Below the pieces are notes generated by a model, which ran no database searches, had not been told where the DNA came from, and saw only the letters and a list, made by a program, of their open reading frames with translations. Of a stretch of DNA of 64,000 nt, positions 26,826 through 40,639 are shown one piece after another. The translations under genes were made by a program, and so were the position numbers. The DNA is from Syntrophus aciditrophicus SB. GTDB lineage: Bacteria; Desulfobacterota; Syntrophia; Syntrophales; Syntrophaceae. Location of the stretch: NCBI RefSeq assembly GCF_000013405.1, contig NC_007759.1:3039001-3103000 (forward strand), in the 5' to 3' direction. Every line of letters begins with the position of its first letter. The first letter of the stretch is position 1.

Positions 26826-28157
26826 ATGTTCAACTGTAAAACGAAAGAGGAAGTATTGCAGATCGTTAAAGAACAAAATGTCAGTTTCATTCAGTTCTGG
26901 TTTACCGATGTCCTCGGAGTGCAGAAAGTTTTCAGCGTCACCCCTTCGGAACTGAAGGAAGGACTGGAGGAAGGAATGGGATTTGACGGATCCTCCATTC
27001 AGGGATTCTGCCGCATCGAGGAGAGCGACATGATTGCCATGCCCGATCCGACGACCTTTCAACTCATATCCTGGCGGCCGTCGGATCGACCGGTAGCGCG
27101 GATGATCTGCGATATCCTGAAACCTGACGGGTCTCCCTATGAAGGGGATCCCCGCTATGTCCTCAAGCGGATGCTCAAGAAAATCGCGGATCAGGGCTAC
27201 ATCTTCTATGTCGGCCCGGAACTGGAGTTCTTTTATTTCACCAGCGACAGAGCCCCGGAATATCTCGACAGGGGTGGATATTTCGACGGCCTTCCCGTGG
27301 ACCTGGCCACGGACCTGCGGCGGCAGACCATCTTCGCCCTCCAGGAGATGGGAATCCGGGTCGAATATTCCCATCATGAGGTGGCGCCGAGCCAACACGA
27401 GATCGATCTTCGATATGACGAGGCCCTCTGCATGGCGGACAAGGTGATGACCTACAGGACAACGGTCAAGGAAATCGCCCGGCAGAACGGCGTCTACGCC
27501 TCTTTCATGCCCAAGCCGATCTTCGGGGAAAACGGCAGCGGGATGCATACCCATCAGTCCCTGTTTGTCGGGGACAAAAACGCTTTTTTCGACAGCGGGG
27601 ACAAGTATCAGCTCTCCGCTCTTGCGAAGCACTACATTGCCGGACTCATGAAGCATGCCCCGGAGATTACGGCGATCTGCAATCAATGGGTAAATTCCTA
27701 CAAACGGCTTGTGCCGGGCTACGAAGCGCCGGTTTATGTCTCCTGGGCGCGCCGCAACCGGTCCGCCATGATCCGCGTCCCCATGTACAAACCGGGCAAG
27801 GAAAATGCGACCCGGATCGAGTTCCGCTCCCCCGATCCCGCCTGCAATCCCTATCTGGCCTTTGCCGTCATGCTGGCAGCCGGTCTGAAGGGCGTGGAGA
27901 AGGCCTATAAACTGCCGGATCCGGTGGAAGAGGATATCTTCGAAATGAATGAAAAAGCCCGCGAACAGGCCGGGATCACCTCCCTGCCGGGCAGTCTGTA
28001 TGAAGCGATCGTAGAGGTTTCCCAGAGTGAACTGGTCAGGGAGACCCTGGGGGATCATATCTTCGAGAAGTTCGTAGAGAACAAAAAGGTGGAGTGGGAC
28101 CGGTTCCGCACACATGTCAGCCGGTTTGAAATTGAACGCTATCTGCCGATGCTTTAA
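26826..28157 (+). CDS. glnA: Glutamine synthetase type I (alpha-like)
   Basis: A 443-residue type I glutamine synthetase; GAAAGGAG precedes the ATG. Signatures: MGFDGSSIQGF near the N-terminus, GPELEFFYF, HHEVAPSQHEID and GSGMHTHQSLF (metal and ATP sites), and RIEFRSPDPACNPYLA. The C-terminus (ITSLPGSLYEAI...DRFRTHVSRFEIERYL) resembles the GSI-alpha group, and the NLYDLPPEE adenylylation motif of GSI-beta is absent. Control by adenylylation is therefore unlikely. It converts glutamate and ammonia to glutamine and closes the GS-GOGAT cycle with the three genes before it. Confidence 0.93.
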   Translation: MFNCKTKEEVLQIVKEQNVSFIQFWFTDVLGVQKVFSVTPSELKEGLEEGMGFDGSSIQGFCRIEESDMIAMPDPTTFQLISWRPSDRPVARMICDILKPDGSPYEGDPRYVLKRMLKKIADQGYIFYVGPELEFFYFTSDRAPEYLDRGGYFDGLPVDLATDLRRQTIFALQEMGIRVEYSHHEVAPSQHEIDLRYDEALCMADKVMTYRTTVKEIARQNGVYASFMPKPIFGENGSGMHTHQSLFVGDKNAFFDSGDKYQLSALAKHYIAGLMKHAPEITAICNQWVNSYKRLVPGYEAPVYVSWARRNRSAMIRVPMYKPGKENATRIEFRSPDPACNPYLAFAVMLAAGLKGVEKAYKLPDPVEEDIFEMNEKAREQAGITSLPGSLYEAIVEVSQSELVRETLGDHIFEKFVENKKVEWDRFRTHVSRFEIERYLPML

Positions 28158-28467
28158 GTTTCCTCTCCTTCGACGAACGCGCCGTTTTTCTTTGGAGGAA
28201 ACGAATCCGGTTATCAAAGGAAAATGATTTCAAAAAAATCGCTTCCCTTTGATAATTATGCATTTATGGTGTTGCATTATCCCTTGTGGTACTGATATAA
28301 GGGGCAGAATAGAATTATTTAATGCATAGTGATATCAATTATTTAAGCTTCCATCGCCTGATTTTTCCGTCCGTTGACGGTGAGAAGGCAAAAGGGGCCG
28401 GAACCGCCCCGTCGCGGTCTACCTCTTGAGAAATAGCCGGCGTTCAAACAATGAGGAACAACACGAC
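28158..28467 (+). other. Gap between glnA and carA with promoter-like and hairpin sequences
   Basis: No gene. A possible sigma70 promoter for carA is TTGCAT-N18-TATAAG (28272-28301). Small inverted repeats occur at CCGTC-CGTT-GACGG and GGGGC-CGGAACC-GCCCC (28394-28410). None has a T-run typical of a strong terminator. Confidence 0.4.
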
Positions 28468-29631
<1,164 letters not shown>

Positions 29632-29648
29632 GACATGAGAGGCTTATC

Positions 29649-31181
29649 TTGATTCTTATTATTGATTTCGGTTCTCAATACAACCAGCTGATCGCCCGGC
29701 GCGTGCGGGAGCTGGAGGTGTACTGCCAGATTGAACCCCCGGAAATTGCGCTGGAAACGATCAAGGCTCTGCAGCCGGAAGGGATTATTCTCTCCGGAGG
29801 TCCGGCGAGCATCTACGAACCCAAAAGTCCGAAGGTGGACAAGGGGATTTTCGACTTGAACATCCCGATCCTGGGCATCTGTTACGGCCTGCAGTACATG
29901 GTTGACTCCCTGGGTGGCAAAGTGATCCGGTCGGCAAAGCGGGAATACGGGTTTGCCCAGCTCCACATTGTTCGGGAGGGAAAGGGAATCTTTGCGGGGG
30001 TAACGGAAAACACCCGCTGCTGGATGAGTCATGGCGATACGATCGACCAGTTGCCCGCAGGCTTCGCGATCACGGCCTCTACGGCCAATACCCCCGCCGC
30101 GGCGATGGAAGATCCGGTTCGGCGGCTTTACGGCCTGCAGTTCCACCCCGAAGTGGTTCATACGCCGGAAGGGAAAAAGATGCTGGAAAATTTCCTCTTT
30201 TCCGTCTGCGGCTGCCGGAAGAGCTGGACCATGGCGTCCTTCATCCGGGATTCCGTGGAAGAGATCCGGTCAACCGTTGGAGACCGGAAGGTCGTCCTTG
30301 GTCTGAGCGGCGGCGTGGATTCTTCCGTGGCGGCGCTGCTTCTTCATCAGGCCATCGGCAATCAGTTGACCTGTGTTTTTGTCGATAACGGCCTCCTGCG
30401 GCAGGGAGAGGCGGAAAAGGTCCGATCGCTCTTCAAACAGCATTTTCACATGAATGTCCGCTTCGCCCGGGCCAAGGCCCAGTTTCTCGATGCCCTGAAA
30501 GGCATCGTGGATCCTGAACGGAAGCGCAAGATCATTGGCCGAGTCTTTGTCGAAGTCTTTGATCAGGAAGCGCGAAAAATCCGGGATGTGGATTATCTGG
30601 CACAGGGGACCCTCTATCCCGACGTGATCGAATCCCGTTCCGCCTTCGGCGGTCCAAGTGCGGTGATCAAGTCCCACCATAACGTGGGCGGACTCCCCCG
30701 GCGGATGAAACTGAAGCTGATCGAGCCGCTGAAACACCTTTTCAAGGATGAGGTGCGCCTCCTCGGCAGGGAGCTGGGACTCTCCGACGACATGATCTGG
30801 CGGCACCCCTTCCCCGGCCCCGGTCTGGGCATCCGGATCATCGGCGAGGTGACGGACAAACGGCTGTCCCTCCTCCGCAAGGCCGATGCCATCCTGCTGG
30901 AGGAGATCAAGGCCGCCGATTACTATGGCCGGCTCTGGCAGTCATTCGTCGTCCTGCTTCCCCTGAAAAGCGTCGGGATTATGGGCGATCAGCGAACCTA
31001 TGAACATATCGCGGCCATCCGGGCCGTCACCAGCGATGACGCCATGACGGCGGACTGGGCGCGGCTTCCTCATGATCTGCTGGGAAAGATTGCCAATCGG
31101 ATCATCAACGAGGTCCGGGGAATCAATCGCGTGGTCTACGATATCAGCTCCAAACCACCCAGCACGATTGAATGGGAATAA
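29649..31181 (+). CDS. guaA: GMP synthase (glutamine-hydrolysing)
   Basis: A 510-residue GuaA with TTG start after GAGAGG. The class I amidotransferase domain has [12 protein letters not shown] and [13 protein letters not shown]; the ATP-pyrophosphatase domain has the PP-loop [13 protein letters not shown]; the C-terminal dimerisation domain ends in [10 protein letters not shown]-type sequence ([16 protein letters not shown]). It converts XMP to GMP. Full family length with no anomalies. Tightly spaced between carA (17 bases) and carB (12 bases), so all three are probably cotranscribed. Confidence 0.96.
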   Translation: MILIIDFGSQYNQLIARRVRELEVYCQIEPPEIALETIKALQPEGIILSGGPASIYEPKSPKVDKGIFDLNIPILGICYGLQYMVDSLGGKVIRSAKREYGFAQLHIVREGKGIFAGVTENTRCWMSHGDTIDQLPAGFAITASTANTPAAAMEDPVRRLYGLQFHPEVVHTPEGKKMLENFLFSVCGCRKSWTMASFIRDSVEEIRSTVGDRKVVLGLSGGVDSSVAALLLHQAIGNQLTCVFVDNGLLRQGEAEKVRSLFKQHFHMNVRFARAKAQFLDALKGIVDPERKRKIIGRVFVEVFDQEARKIRDVDYLAQGTLYPDVIESRSAFGGPSAVIKSHHNVGGLPRRMKLKLIEPLKHLFKDEVRLLGRELGLSDDMIWRHPFPGPGLGIRIIGEVTDKRLSLLRKADAILLEEIKAADYYGRLWQSFVVLLPLKSVGIMGDQRTYEHIAAIRAVTSDDAMTADWARLPHDLLGKIANRIINEVRGINRVVYDISSKPPSTIEWE

Positions 31182-31193
31182 AGAAGATATTTT

Positions 31194-34403
<3,210 letters not shown>

Positions 34404-34410
34404 AGAAGTT

Positions 34411-34468
34411 CAGCGTTCAAAGTTGGGACTTCCGGCTGAGAACATGAAACTTTGAACCCGAAACGCTG
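34411..34468 (+). repeat. Interrupted inverted repeat between carB and purF
   Basis: Arms CAGCG/CGCTG (34411-34415, 34464-34468) and TTCAAAGTT/AACTTTGAA (34416-34424, 34448-34456) pair with a 7-base bulge on one side. It fills most of the 92-base gap before purF. It could be an attenuator-like leader or mRNA-processing hairpin; no T-run follows. Confidence 0.55.
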
Positions 34469-34495
34469 GAGGATCCAATCAGGGCATAAAAATTC

Positions 34496-35908
34496 ATGGA
34501 AACTCAACTATCGGTTATTGAAGACAAACCCCGCGAGGCCTGCGGCGTTTTCGCCGTCTACGGACACCCCGAGGCCGCGAAGCTCACCTTCTTCGGTCTC
34601 TTCGCCCTGCAGCACCGGGGACAGGAAAGCGCCGGCATTGCCGCGTCAGACGGATGCATGGTCAGGGCCCATAAAGGAATGGGACTCGCTTCGGAAGTTT
34701 TCGGAGAAGAAAATCTGGCCCGCCTTCCCGGCAATCTGGCCATCGGCCATGTCCGCTATTCCACGACCGGTTCCTCCACCCTGTCCAATGCCCAGCCCTT
34801 CCTGGTTCATCATGGGGAAGAATATTACGCCCTGGGCCACAACGGCAACCTGATCAACGCCCAGTCGCTGCGCCGGGAGTTGGAGGACTCGGGCTCCATC
34901 TTCCAGTCCACCATGGACAGCGAGGTCATCGTTCACCTCATGGCGCCGCATCTGAAGAAAGGCATTGAACCGGCCCTGAAAGCCGCCCTCAAGAGGGTGC
35001 AGGGGGCTTACAGCATCGTCATGCTGACGCGGAACTCGGTCATCGCGTTCCGCGATCCCCGGGGGTTCCGCCCGTTGTCGCTTGGCCGTCTCAATGACGG
35101 CTGGGTGGTGGCGTCGGAAACCTGCGCCTTTGATCTCGTGGGCGCCCAGTATCTGCGGGATGTCCAGCCGGGGGAGATCGTCATCATCAACGAAGTAGGG
35201 TTGCACAGCCTGAAGCCCTTTCCCCGTGTGCCCCACTCCCACTGCATCTTTGAGCTCATCTATTTTGCCCGCCCGGACAGTCAGGTCTTCGGGCAGAACG
35301 TCTATCTCTGCCGGAAGCGGTTCGGCCATGCCCTGGCCCGGGAATACAGCCCCGATGTCGATTTCGTCATGCCCTTTCCCGATTCGGGCAACTACGCCGC
35401 CCTGGGATATTCGGAGGAAAGCGGCTTCCCCTTCGAGATGGGGATGATCCGCAATCATTATGTAGGACGGACTTTCATTCAGCCGACACAGCCCATGAGG
35501 GATTTTGCGGTGCGGGTGAAGCTCAATCCCGTGAAACCTCTCATGGCGGGCAAGAAGATCCTGATCATCGAGGATTCCATCATCCGGGGAACGACCAGCC
35601 GCAACCGGGTCCGCTACCTCCGGGAAAACGGGGCCAAGGCCATTCATATGGCGATCAGTTGTCCCCCAACCCGGTTTCCCTGCCCCTATGGAATCGATTT
35701 TTCCGCAAAAGGAGAACTCCTTGCCGCCCAGAAAGGTATTGAAGAGGAGATCGCCCGCTTCATCGGACTCGATTCCATCCATTACCTGAGCCTGGAGGGA
35801 CTGGTCAGGAGCACGGGAGTGAATCAGGAGGCCTTCTGCCTGGCCTGTTACACGGGAAAGTATCCTCTGCAGCCACCGGGAGAAATCCAGAAGCTCTGTT
35901 TTGAATAG
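34496..35908 (+). CDS. purF: Amidophosphoribosyltransferase
   Basis: A 470-residue class II glutamine amidotransferase, first committed step of purine synthesis. The nucleophile is Cys16 (REACGVFAVYG), so a 15-residue propeptide must be removed, as in the Bacillus-type enzyme. The PRPP motif is IIEDSIIRGTTSRNR. Cysteines matching the structural [4Fe-4S] cluster of that type are CPTRFPCPYGIDF and FCLACYTG. It closes a run of glutamine-using enzymes after glnA. Confidence 0.95.
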   Translation: METQLSVIEDKPREACGVFAVYGHPEAAKLTFFGLFALQHRGQESAGIAASDGCMVRAHKGMGLASEVFGEENLARLPGNLAIGHVRYSTTGSSTLSNAQPFLVHHGEEYYALGHNGNLINAQSLRRELEDSGSIFQSTMDSEVIVHLMAPHLKKGIEPALKAALKRVQGAYSIVMLTRNSVIAFRDPRGFRPLSLGRLNDGWVVASETCAFDLVGAQYLRDVQPGEIVIINEVGLHSLKPFPRVPHSHCIFELIYFARPDSQVFGQNVYLCRKRFGHALAREYSPDVDFVMPFPDSGNYAALGYSEESGFPFEMGMIRNHYVGRTFIQPTQPMRDFAVRVKLNPVKPLMAGKKILIIEDSIIRGTTSRNRVRYLRENGAKAIHMAISCPPTRFPCPYGIDFSAKGELLAAQKGIEEEIARFIGLDSIHYLSLEGLVRSTGVNQEAFCLACYTGKYPLQPPGEIQKLCFE

Positions 35909-35939
35909 TGGGACACACCGTATTTTGGAGAGGTGACGA

Positions 35940-36662
35940 TTGGAAATCATTGATTCTCATACCCATTGGGGGCCTTCCGCTGCTCTGGGCATTTCCGTGA
36001 CCACAGAGGAACTCCTGCGTCAGGCCGGAGAGAGCGGGGTGGGCCGGATCGTAATCTTTCCTTTTCCTTCTCAGGCGCTGGCGGATGAAGGCATTAACAA
36101 TGAACTCCTGGAAGAAACCCGCCGCGCAGCGAAATTCATTCCCTACTATTACATCCCCGACGATCTGCGGCCCATTCCGCGGAGCAGGGGATTTCGAGGC
36201 GGCAAATGGCACTGGACGCATGGAATTTCGGATTGCTCTTCAAACTATGAAGTCCTGAACGACCCGGCGTTGCCGGGATTTCTCGAACAGTCCGAGACCA
36301 TCGGGCTGCCGCTGATTGTCGAGGAGGAGCTGGAATTTACCAAGACCTTTGTAAAAAAGTCCGGGAAACTGAACGTCATCGTCCCCCACCTGGGCATGCT
36401 GGGCGGCAATCCCCTGGATTTCCTCGACACCTTCAAAAGTCATGAGCATGTCTTTTTCGACACGGCCCTGGCCCCTCCCCAAACCATCCGGCGCTTCGTT
36501 CAGGAAGTGGGAGCGGAGCGGGTTCTCTTCGGATCGGACATCCCCTTCGGCACAATGAAACTCGAACTGCAGAAGGTCCTGTCCCTTCGCCTCAACGACC
36601 GGGAACTGGAAGCCGTCCTGGGCGGCAATCTCCGCCGGCTCACCGGTCTTGCTCCCGCCTGA
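35940..36662 (+). CDS. Amidohydrolase-family (TIM-barrel) protein
   Basis: A 240-residue amidohydrolase 2-type protein with TTG start after GGAGAGGTG. Metal-site residues are visible: HTHWG near the N-terminus, PHLGMLGG (His) and FGSDIPFG (Asp) near the C-terminus. Relatives hydrolyse or decarboxylate aromatic or cyclic substrates, but nothing here defines the substrate. It follows purF by 31 bases and may be cotranscribed. It is about 40 residues shorter than many family members. Confidence 0.72.
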   Translation: MEIIDSHTHWGPSAALGISVTTEELLRQAGESGVGRIVIFPFPSQALADEGINNELLEETRRAAKFIPYYYIPDDLRPIPRSRGFRGGKWHWTHGISDCSSNYEVLNDPALPGFLEQSETIGLPLIVEEELEFTKTFVKKSGKLNVIVPHLGMLGGNPLDFLDTFKSHEHVFFDTALAPPQTIRRFVQEVGAERVLFGSDIPFGTMKLELQKVLSLRLNDRELEAVLGGNLRRLTGLAPA

Positions 36663-37046
36663 GAATCTGCAACAACTCCCTGCTCATAAATGTGCCACAC
36701 AGGCTGAACTTCACCTTTTTTGTATCCAGCCAGAGTTTTAAAATGCTGCCCCCTCAGACTTTTCCCCAAAAATCTGTTTATGGTATCCCTCTGTATTTAC
36801 TGCTTTATAAACGCTGAAATACGGCAATCATCGTGCCCTCTTCTCTAATGGCATACTCATTGACTTAAACAGAGGAAATTGCCGCAGAGGGCGCGAACAA
36901 ATCGTAGCGTCCCGTCATTCAAATTGAGGTTTTCAGAAAATTTGAAGAGTCGGTTGTTTGTAAAGGCGGAAAGCGGGGGGAAATCGGAAAACCGCTTTTT
37001 TATGACGTGACACTGAAAGATGGAAATCAGGTGGTGAGGAGGCTTT
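36663..37046 (+). other. Gap with terminator before the porin-like gene
   Basis: No gene recognised. A hairpin with T-run lies at 36970-37001. A near-ideal ribosome site (GGTGAGGAGG) precedes the next ATG. Confidence 0.5.
36970..37001 (+). terminator. Factor-independent terminator candidate
   Basis: AAAGCGG ... CCGCTTT, 7-bp stem with a 15-base loop, directly followed by more T residues (six in all). It would end transcripts arriving from the glutamine/purine genes. Confidence 0.5.
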
Positions 37047-37898
37047 ATGAAATTGTTATGGAGAATCAGACAATTATCGGCAATCGGGTTGCTGATTTCA
37101 AGTCTGTTGGCCGTTTCCGCTATCCCGCTGTTCGCTGAGGAAGAAAAACCCACGGCGGATCTTTCGGTGTCGGCATTGACCAAGTATGTCTGGCGCGGCC
37201 AGGAACTCAGTCGGGACAGCATTGTTCTTCAACCTTCCGCAACAATCGGTTACAGGGACTTTTCCGTCAACCTCTGGGGAAACCTGGATACCAGCCCCTG
37301 TCAGGCGGACAAGACTCTCAACGATTCAGACAACTGGACGGAAACAGATATTACATTGGGTTACAACCATGCCTTTGGCCCCGTAACGACCGGTGTGGGT
37401 TACATCTATTACGCCTTGTCGGCTCTGCAAACCGGCGGCCGGGACCTGCCTGACTCACAGGAAGTTTATGCCAGTCTGGGTGTGAACGCCCTTTTTTCAC
37501 CGACTTTGACGGTATACAAGGAAATCAGCCACTACAAACAATGGTATTTTCTGCTGGGGATGTCCCATGCTTTTGCCTTAAACGACAGGGTGACCTTGAA
37601 ACTGGCGGCAACAGCCAGTTATCTGAAGAGTGGGGATTCCGACGACTATCCCGAGATCGACTCGGATTATCAGCCAACGGGTGATGAATACAACAATTTT
37701 CATGATGGGGTATTAAGTATGAGCCTCCCTGTCACCCTGGTGAAGCATCTGACTGTCACACCATCCCTGTCCTATGTTTTTCCTTTATGCGAGGATGCAA
37801 AGCATGAAATGAAATACCGGGGTCTCCAGGGAGATGATCCATCGAACAGGGACAGTTCCTATCTCTATGGAGGATTGACCGTGAGTTTTGCCTTTTAA
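37047..37898 (+). CDS. Outer-membrane beta-barrel protein (TorF/Gcw_chp-like)
   Basis: A 283-residue exported protein. The signal peptide is clear (LLISSLLAVSAIPLFAEEE, cleavage after AFA-like LFA). The mature part begins DLSVSALTKYVWRGQELS, typical of the TIGR02001/Gcw_chp putative porin family, continues with alternating strands, and ends in an aromatic residue (GLTVSFAF), the sorting signal of outer-membrane barrels. The transported compound is unknown. It has its own strong ribosome site and is bounded by terminators on both sides, so it is monocistronic. Confidence 0.78.
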   Translation: MKLLWRIRQLSAIGLLISSLLAVSAIPLFAEEEKPTADLSVSALTKYVWRGQELSRDSIVLQPSATIGYRDFSVNLWGNLDTSPCQADKTLNDSDNWTETDITLGYNHAFGPVTTGVGYIYYALSALQTGGRDLPDSQEVYASLGVNALFSPTLTVYKEISHYKQWYFLLGMSHAFALNDRVTLKLAATASYLKSGDSDDYPEIDSDYQPTGDEYNNFHDGVLSMSLPVTLVKHLTVTPSLSYVFPLCEDAKHEMKYRGLQGDDPSNRDSSYLYGGLTVSFAF

Positions 37899-38302
37899 TT
37901 CTTCGAGATTATAAATGGTTGCGTTTATGCAATTACTCATTTGATCGCTACACGTTTTACAATCTTAAAGGACGGTCTGGATCTCTTTTCCCTGCCGATG
38001 GGTTAAATCCAGACCGTCATAAATTTTTTGCGCAGGGTCGCCTCATCCCCATCCGGTTCCCTGGTCATGGCTGTACTGATTAATCGCCGCTCATTTTCCC
38101 CGTTAATAATCAGGATCAGCGGCATTATCCTTCTCCCCTTTTGCCCCCACTTATAATTCATAAACTTCCAAGCGCATCTGATGGCAAGGAAATTTTGAAC
38201 AATTACGAATACTGATTGTTATATTAAGATTCTGGAGTAATAATACGAACCCTTTTTATCATGTATCGGCATTTTTTAAATGCAGCCTGCTGAGAAGTGA
38301 AG
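37899..38302 (+). other. Gap with a strong terminator
   Basis: Apart from the terminator at 37971-38029 I see no gene or RNA in these 400 bases. The part next to the phosphoesterase gene is AT-rich and could carry its promoter. Confidence 0.5.
37971..38029 (+). terminator. Strong factor-independent terminator after the porin-like gene
   Basis: Perfect 12-bp stem GACGGTCTGGAT/ATCCAGACCGTC (37971-37982, 38007-38018) with a 24-base loop, then ATAAATTTTTT. This is the clearest terminator in the window. Confidence 0.85.
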
Positions 38303-39208
38303 ATGGCAAAGATTGATTCGATAGTCAGAAGACAACTTTCCCGGCGCAGCTTTATGAAAGGCTTGATCGTAGCCGGTCTGGCCGGACTGGATGTGATGCT
38401 TCTGGCACAAAACGGCAGACTATACGCGAAAAAGATCGAACCCTTCTGGCTGGAAGTCACCCAGGTTCGATTGAGGCTGCCGCGCTTGCCGAAGTCATTT
38501 TCCGGCTTCCGGATGGCGCAGATCAGCGATATGCACGTGGGGGGCTGGATGACCGCCCAACGTGCCGCAGATTACTTCAAGATTGTCATGGACCTTTCAC
38601 CGGATGCCGTGGCAATGACCGGCGATTTTGTTATGGGCTATGGTCGGGGCCGCAATGTGCCGCAGAAGATCGAAAAACTCGTTCCGGTCCTGGAGGAGAT
38701 GACCCGACAGATCCCGGTTCTGGGAGTGCTGGGAAATCATGACTACATCTATGGCTCTGCAGCAATTACAAATATGCTTCAGCAGGCAGGGGTCGTCTAT
38801 TTAAATAATTCGGTTTCAGTCATCCGGCATGGAGATGACGTGCTGCATATCGCCGGTGTTGATGATGTGATGGAAGGAAGGCCCGAACTGGATGATGTGC
38901 TGAAGAAGCTGCCATCCTCGGATTGCTCGATTCTGCTGGTTCATGAACCGGATTTTGCGGATAAAAGCTCCTCGACGGGACGATTTGATTTACAGATTTC
39001 CGGTCATTCGCATGGCGGGCAGGTGGTTCTGCCTTTTATCGGTCCACCTATTTTGCCGGACATGGCGCATAAATACCCATCAGGGCTCTATCGGGTCGGA
39101 AAAATGCTTCTGTACACAAATCGAGGAGCGGGCATGACGCAGCCATATGTGCGGTTTAACTGCCGACCGGAAATTACCGTCTTTACTCTCGAAGCCGCCA
39201 CCCCCTGA
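38303..39208 (+). CDS. Tat-exported metallophosphoesterase
   Basis: A 301-residue calcineurin-like phosphoesterase of the YkuE/YaeI type. The N-terminus has a twin-arginine signal (LSRRSFMKG followed by a hydrophobic stretch), so it is exported folded. Metal motifs are present in order: QISDMHVGG (D-x-H), MTGDFVMG (GD), GNHDY (GNHD), HEPDFAD, and GHSHGGQ (GHxH). Relatives act on UDP-sugar lipids or phospholipids; the substrate here is unknown. ATG 38303 is preferred over GTG 38297 on ribosome-site spacing (GAGAAGTGAAG). Confidence 0.83.
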   Translation: MAKIDSIVRRQLSRRSFMKGLIVAGLAGLDVMLLAQNGRLYAKKIEPFWLEVTQVRLRLPRLPKSFSGFRMAQISDMHVGGWMTAQRAADYFKIVMDLSPDAVAMTGDFVMGYGRGRNVPQKIEKLVPVLEEMTRQIPVLGVLGNHDYIYGSAAITNMLQQAGVVYLNNSVSVIRHGDDVLHIAGVDDVMEGRPELDDVLKKLPSSDCSILLVHEPDFADKSSSTGRFDLQISGHSHGGQVVLPFIGPPILPDMAHKYPSGLYRVGKMLLYTNRGAGMTQPYVRFNCRPEITVFTLEAATP

Positions 39209-39240
39209 TTCATGCACTCATGTATCCCATCCGCCTTGGT

Positions 39241-40032
39241 TTACGGTTCGGGCGTTCCGCAAGAGGTACTCTCCTTGCGGCTCCATTGTATAATCAACTC
39301 GTCTATTGTATGTTCCGGACCTCGGGATTGGGACTCCACCATATATTCATTGTATTCCGCAATGGCCTTGTCTATCCCTTCCAGGTCCTCCCTCAGACTT
39401 TCTATTTCTGTCTGCACTTCTTGCTCCGGTTTTCTGTCCGTTTTTTGCTCTGCCCCGACTTGTGCAGCCTTCAAGGCTTTTTCAACCTCGAATTCCCTCC
39501 AGCCGCCTTTCCTATCAGCCGGTCGTGTGACTTTGGATTCGCTGACAAGCTGGTGAAGCGTGACGACATCGCCGTTCAGCAGCGCACGGATTTTAACCGC
39601 TTCATACATGATGGCCTCCCGGACGTTTGAGGGTGGAAATTCTTCGCCCATTGCCATCCGTTTCGCCTGCTCATAGTCCCTGTTAATGAGTTCCAACGCG
39701 CAGCGGACTTCATCATCCATATTCATCGTTGGGAATTCAGTCGATTGCCCGGAGGACTCTGTGGCATCGACCTCAAAGGCTGTTTCGCTCCTCTTAATTT
39801 CAGTAATTTTTTCTTCAACGGGTAAGGAAGGAGTGGATGTTTCGGCTTTCTGCGCCCTCTGTTGTTTATCCTTGTTTTCTTTTCGGGACAACCACAAATT
39901 AAAAAATGCCACACTCCCCATTGCGTAACAAAATATGATTGATAATGTCCATCCCGGAGTCGGCATGTAGGGCATCAGGATTGCGAACAATACTCCGCCT
40001 GTTGCGCCCACTCCAATCAACAAAATTTTCAT
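39241..40032 (-). CDS. Membrane-anchored coiled-coil protein, unknown function
   Basis: A 263-residue protein I cannot assign. Two hydrophobic segments at residues 2-25 and 28-48 suggest an N-terminal membrane hairpin. The remainder is charged, mostly helical and rich in Glu, Lys and Gln, with a predicted coiled coil near residues 200-245 (EQEVQTEIESLREDLEGIDKAIAEYNEYM). A ribosome site (AAGGAGGTGAAAC) precedes the ATG strongly. It converges on the phosphoesterase gene. Confidence 0.7.
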   Translation of the reverse strand: MKILLIGVGATGGVLFAILMPYMPTPGWTLSIIFCYAMGSVAFFNLWLSRKENKDKQQRAQKAETSTPSLPVEEKITEIKRSETAFEVDATESSGQSTEFPTMNMDDEVRCALELINRDYEQAKRMAMGEEFPPSNVREAIMYEAVKIRALLNGDVVTLHQLVSESKVTRPADRKGGWREFEVEKALKAAQVGAEQKTDRKPEQEVQTEIESLREDLEGIDKAIAEYNEYMVESQSRGPEHTIDELIIQWSRKESTSCGTPEP

Positions 40033-40639
40033 TTTGTTTCACCTCCTTAACGAGGGATAACAAAGAAAAGAAAATTTTCAGCATTTGATGATCCTATCAA
40101 GTCAATGAACATTTCAACGGAATCGTCCACATCCTTTTCGGGACGTTTCACTGGTATAAAATACCTTTTTTTTAATCTCTTTCAAACTATAATTTGTGGT
40201 TTTATATGGCGGGTTTTCGCCGGCTGTTCCGCAAAGATCTTTTTTGCTGCAAGCGACGCGATCACGGTTAGAGAATGAACTTCATCAATTATGGCCAGGC
40301 CATTTAAATTGTAGAGTAGAAAATTCTCCCTGTTTGCGATACATATAATCATCTGGAAATCATCCCCTGCAAGCATAATTTTATCCCTTGTGCATTTTAA
40401 ATATCGATTTCGACATGAGATAAACTTTCTGGCTATAAGCTATTAACGAAATCGCATCTTTGCTGTAATATAAAATTCAACCGGCATCGAAAGTCCTTTG
40501 CCAGCCATGATTGGCAGGGGGCAGCCCGCGAATGAAAAGATCATGAAGGTGATGAATCTGCCTGCCCTTGCAGATGCGGATCAGGTATTAACAAAAAAGA
40601 TGTTCCACGTGAAACACGTTAGATAAAAAGAGGATCGTC
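40033..40639. other. 600-base gap containing a parS site
   Basis: Mostly AT-rich with no convincing gene. A 64-codon minus-strand frame at 40182-40376 has protein-like composition (FLLYNLNGLAIIDEVHSL) but no ribosome site I trust. The parS-type site at 40601-40616 is listed separately. Confidence 0.5.
40601..40616. promoter_or_regulatory. parS-type chromosome partition site
   Basis: TGTTCCACGTGAAACA matches the widely conserved ParB-binding consensus TGTTNCACGTGAAACA at every fixed position. parS sites cluster near chromosome origins in most bacteria. It lies 24 bases before the lipoprotein start codon. By eye it is the only such site in the window. Confidence 0.8.

Noticed and set aside
26586-28217. 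543-codon minus-strand frame opposite glnA
   Set aside because: Shadow of glnA; no motif, no ribosome site, and the sense strand is unmistakable.
40182-40376. 64-codon minus-strand gene
   Set aside because: Protein-like composition but no clear ribosome site or recognised family; left as a note in the gap entry.
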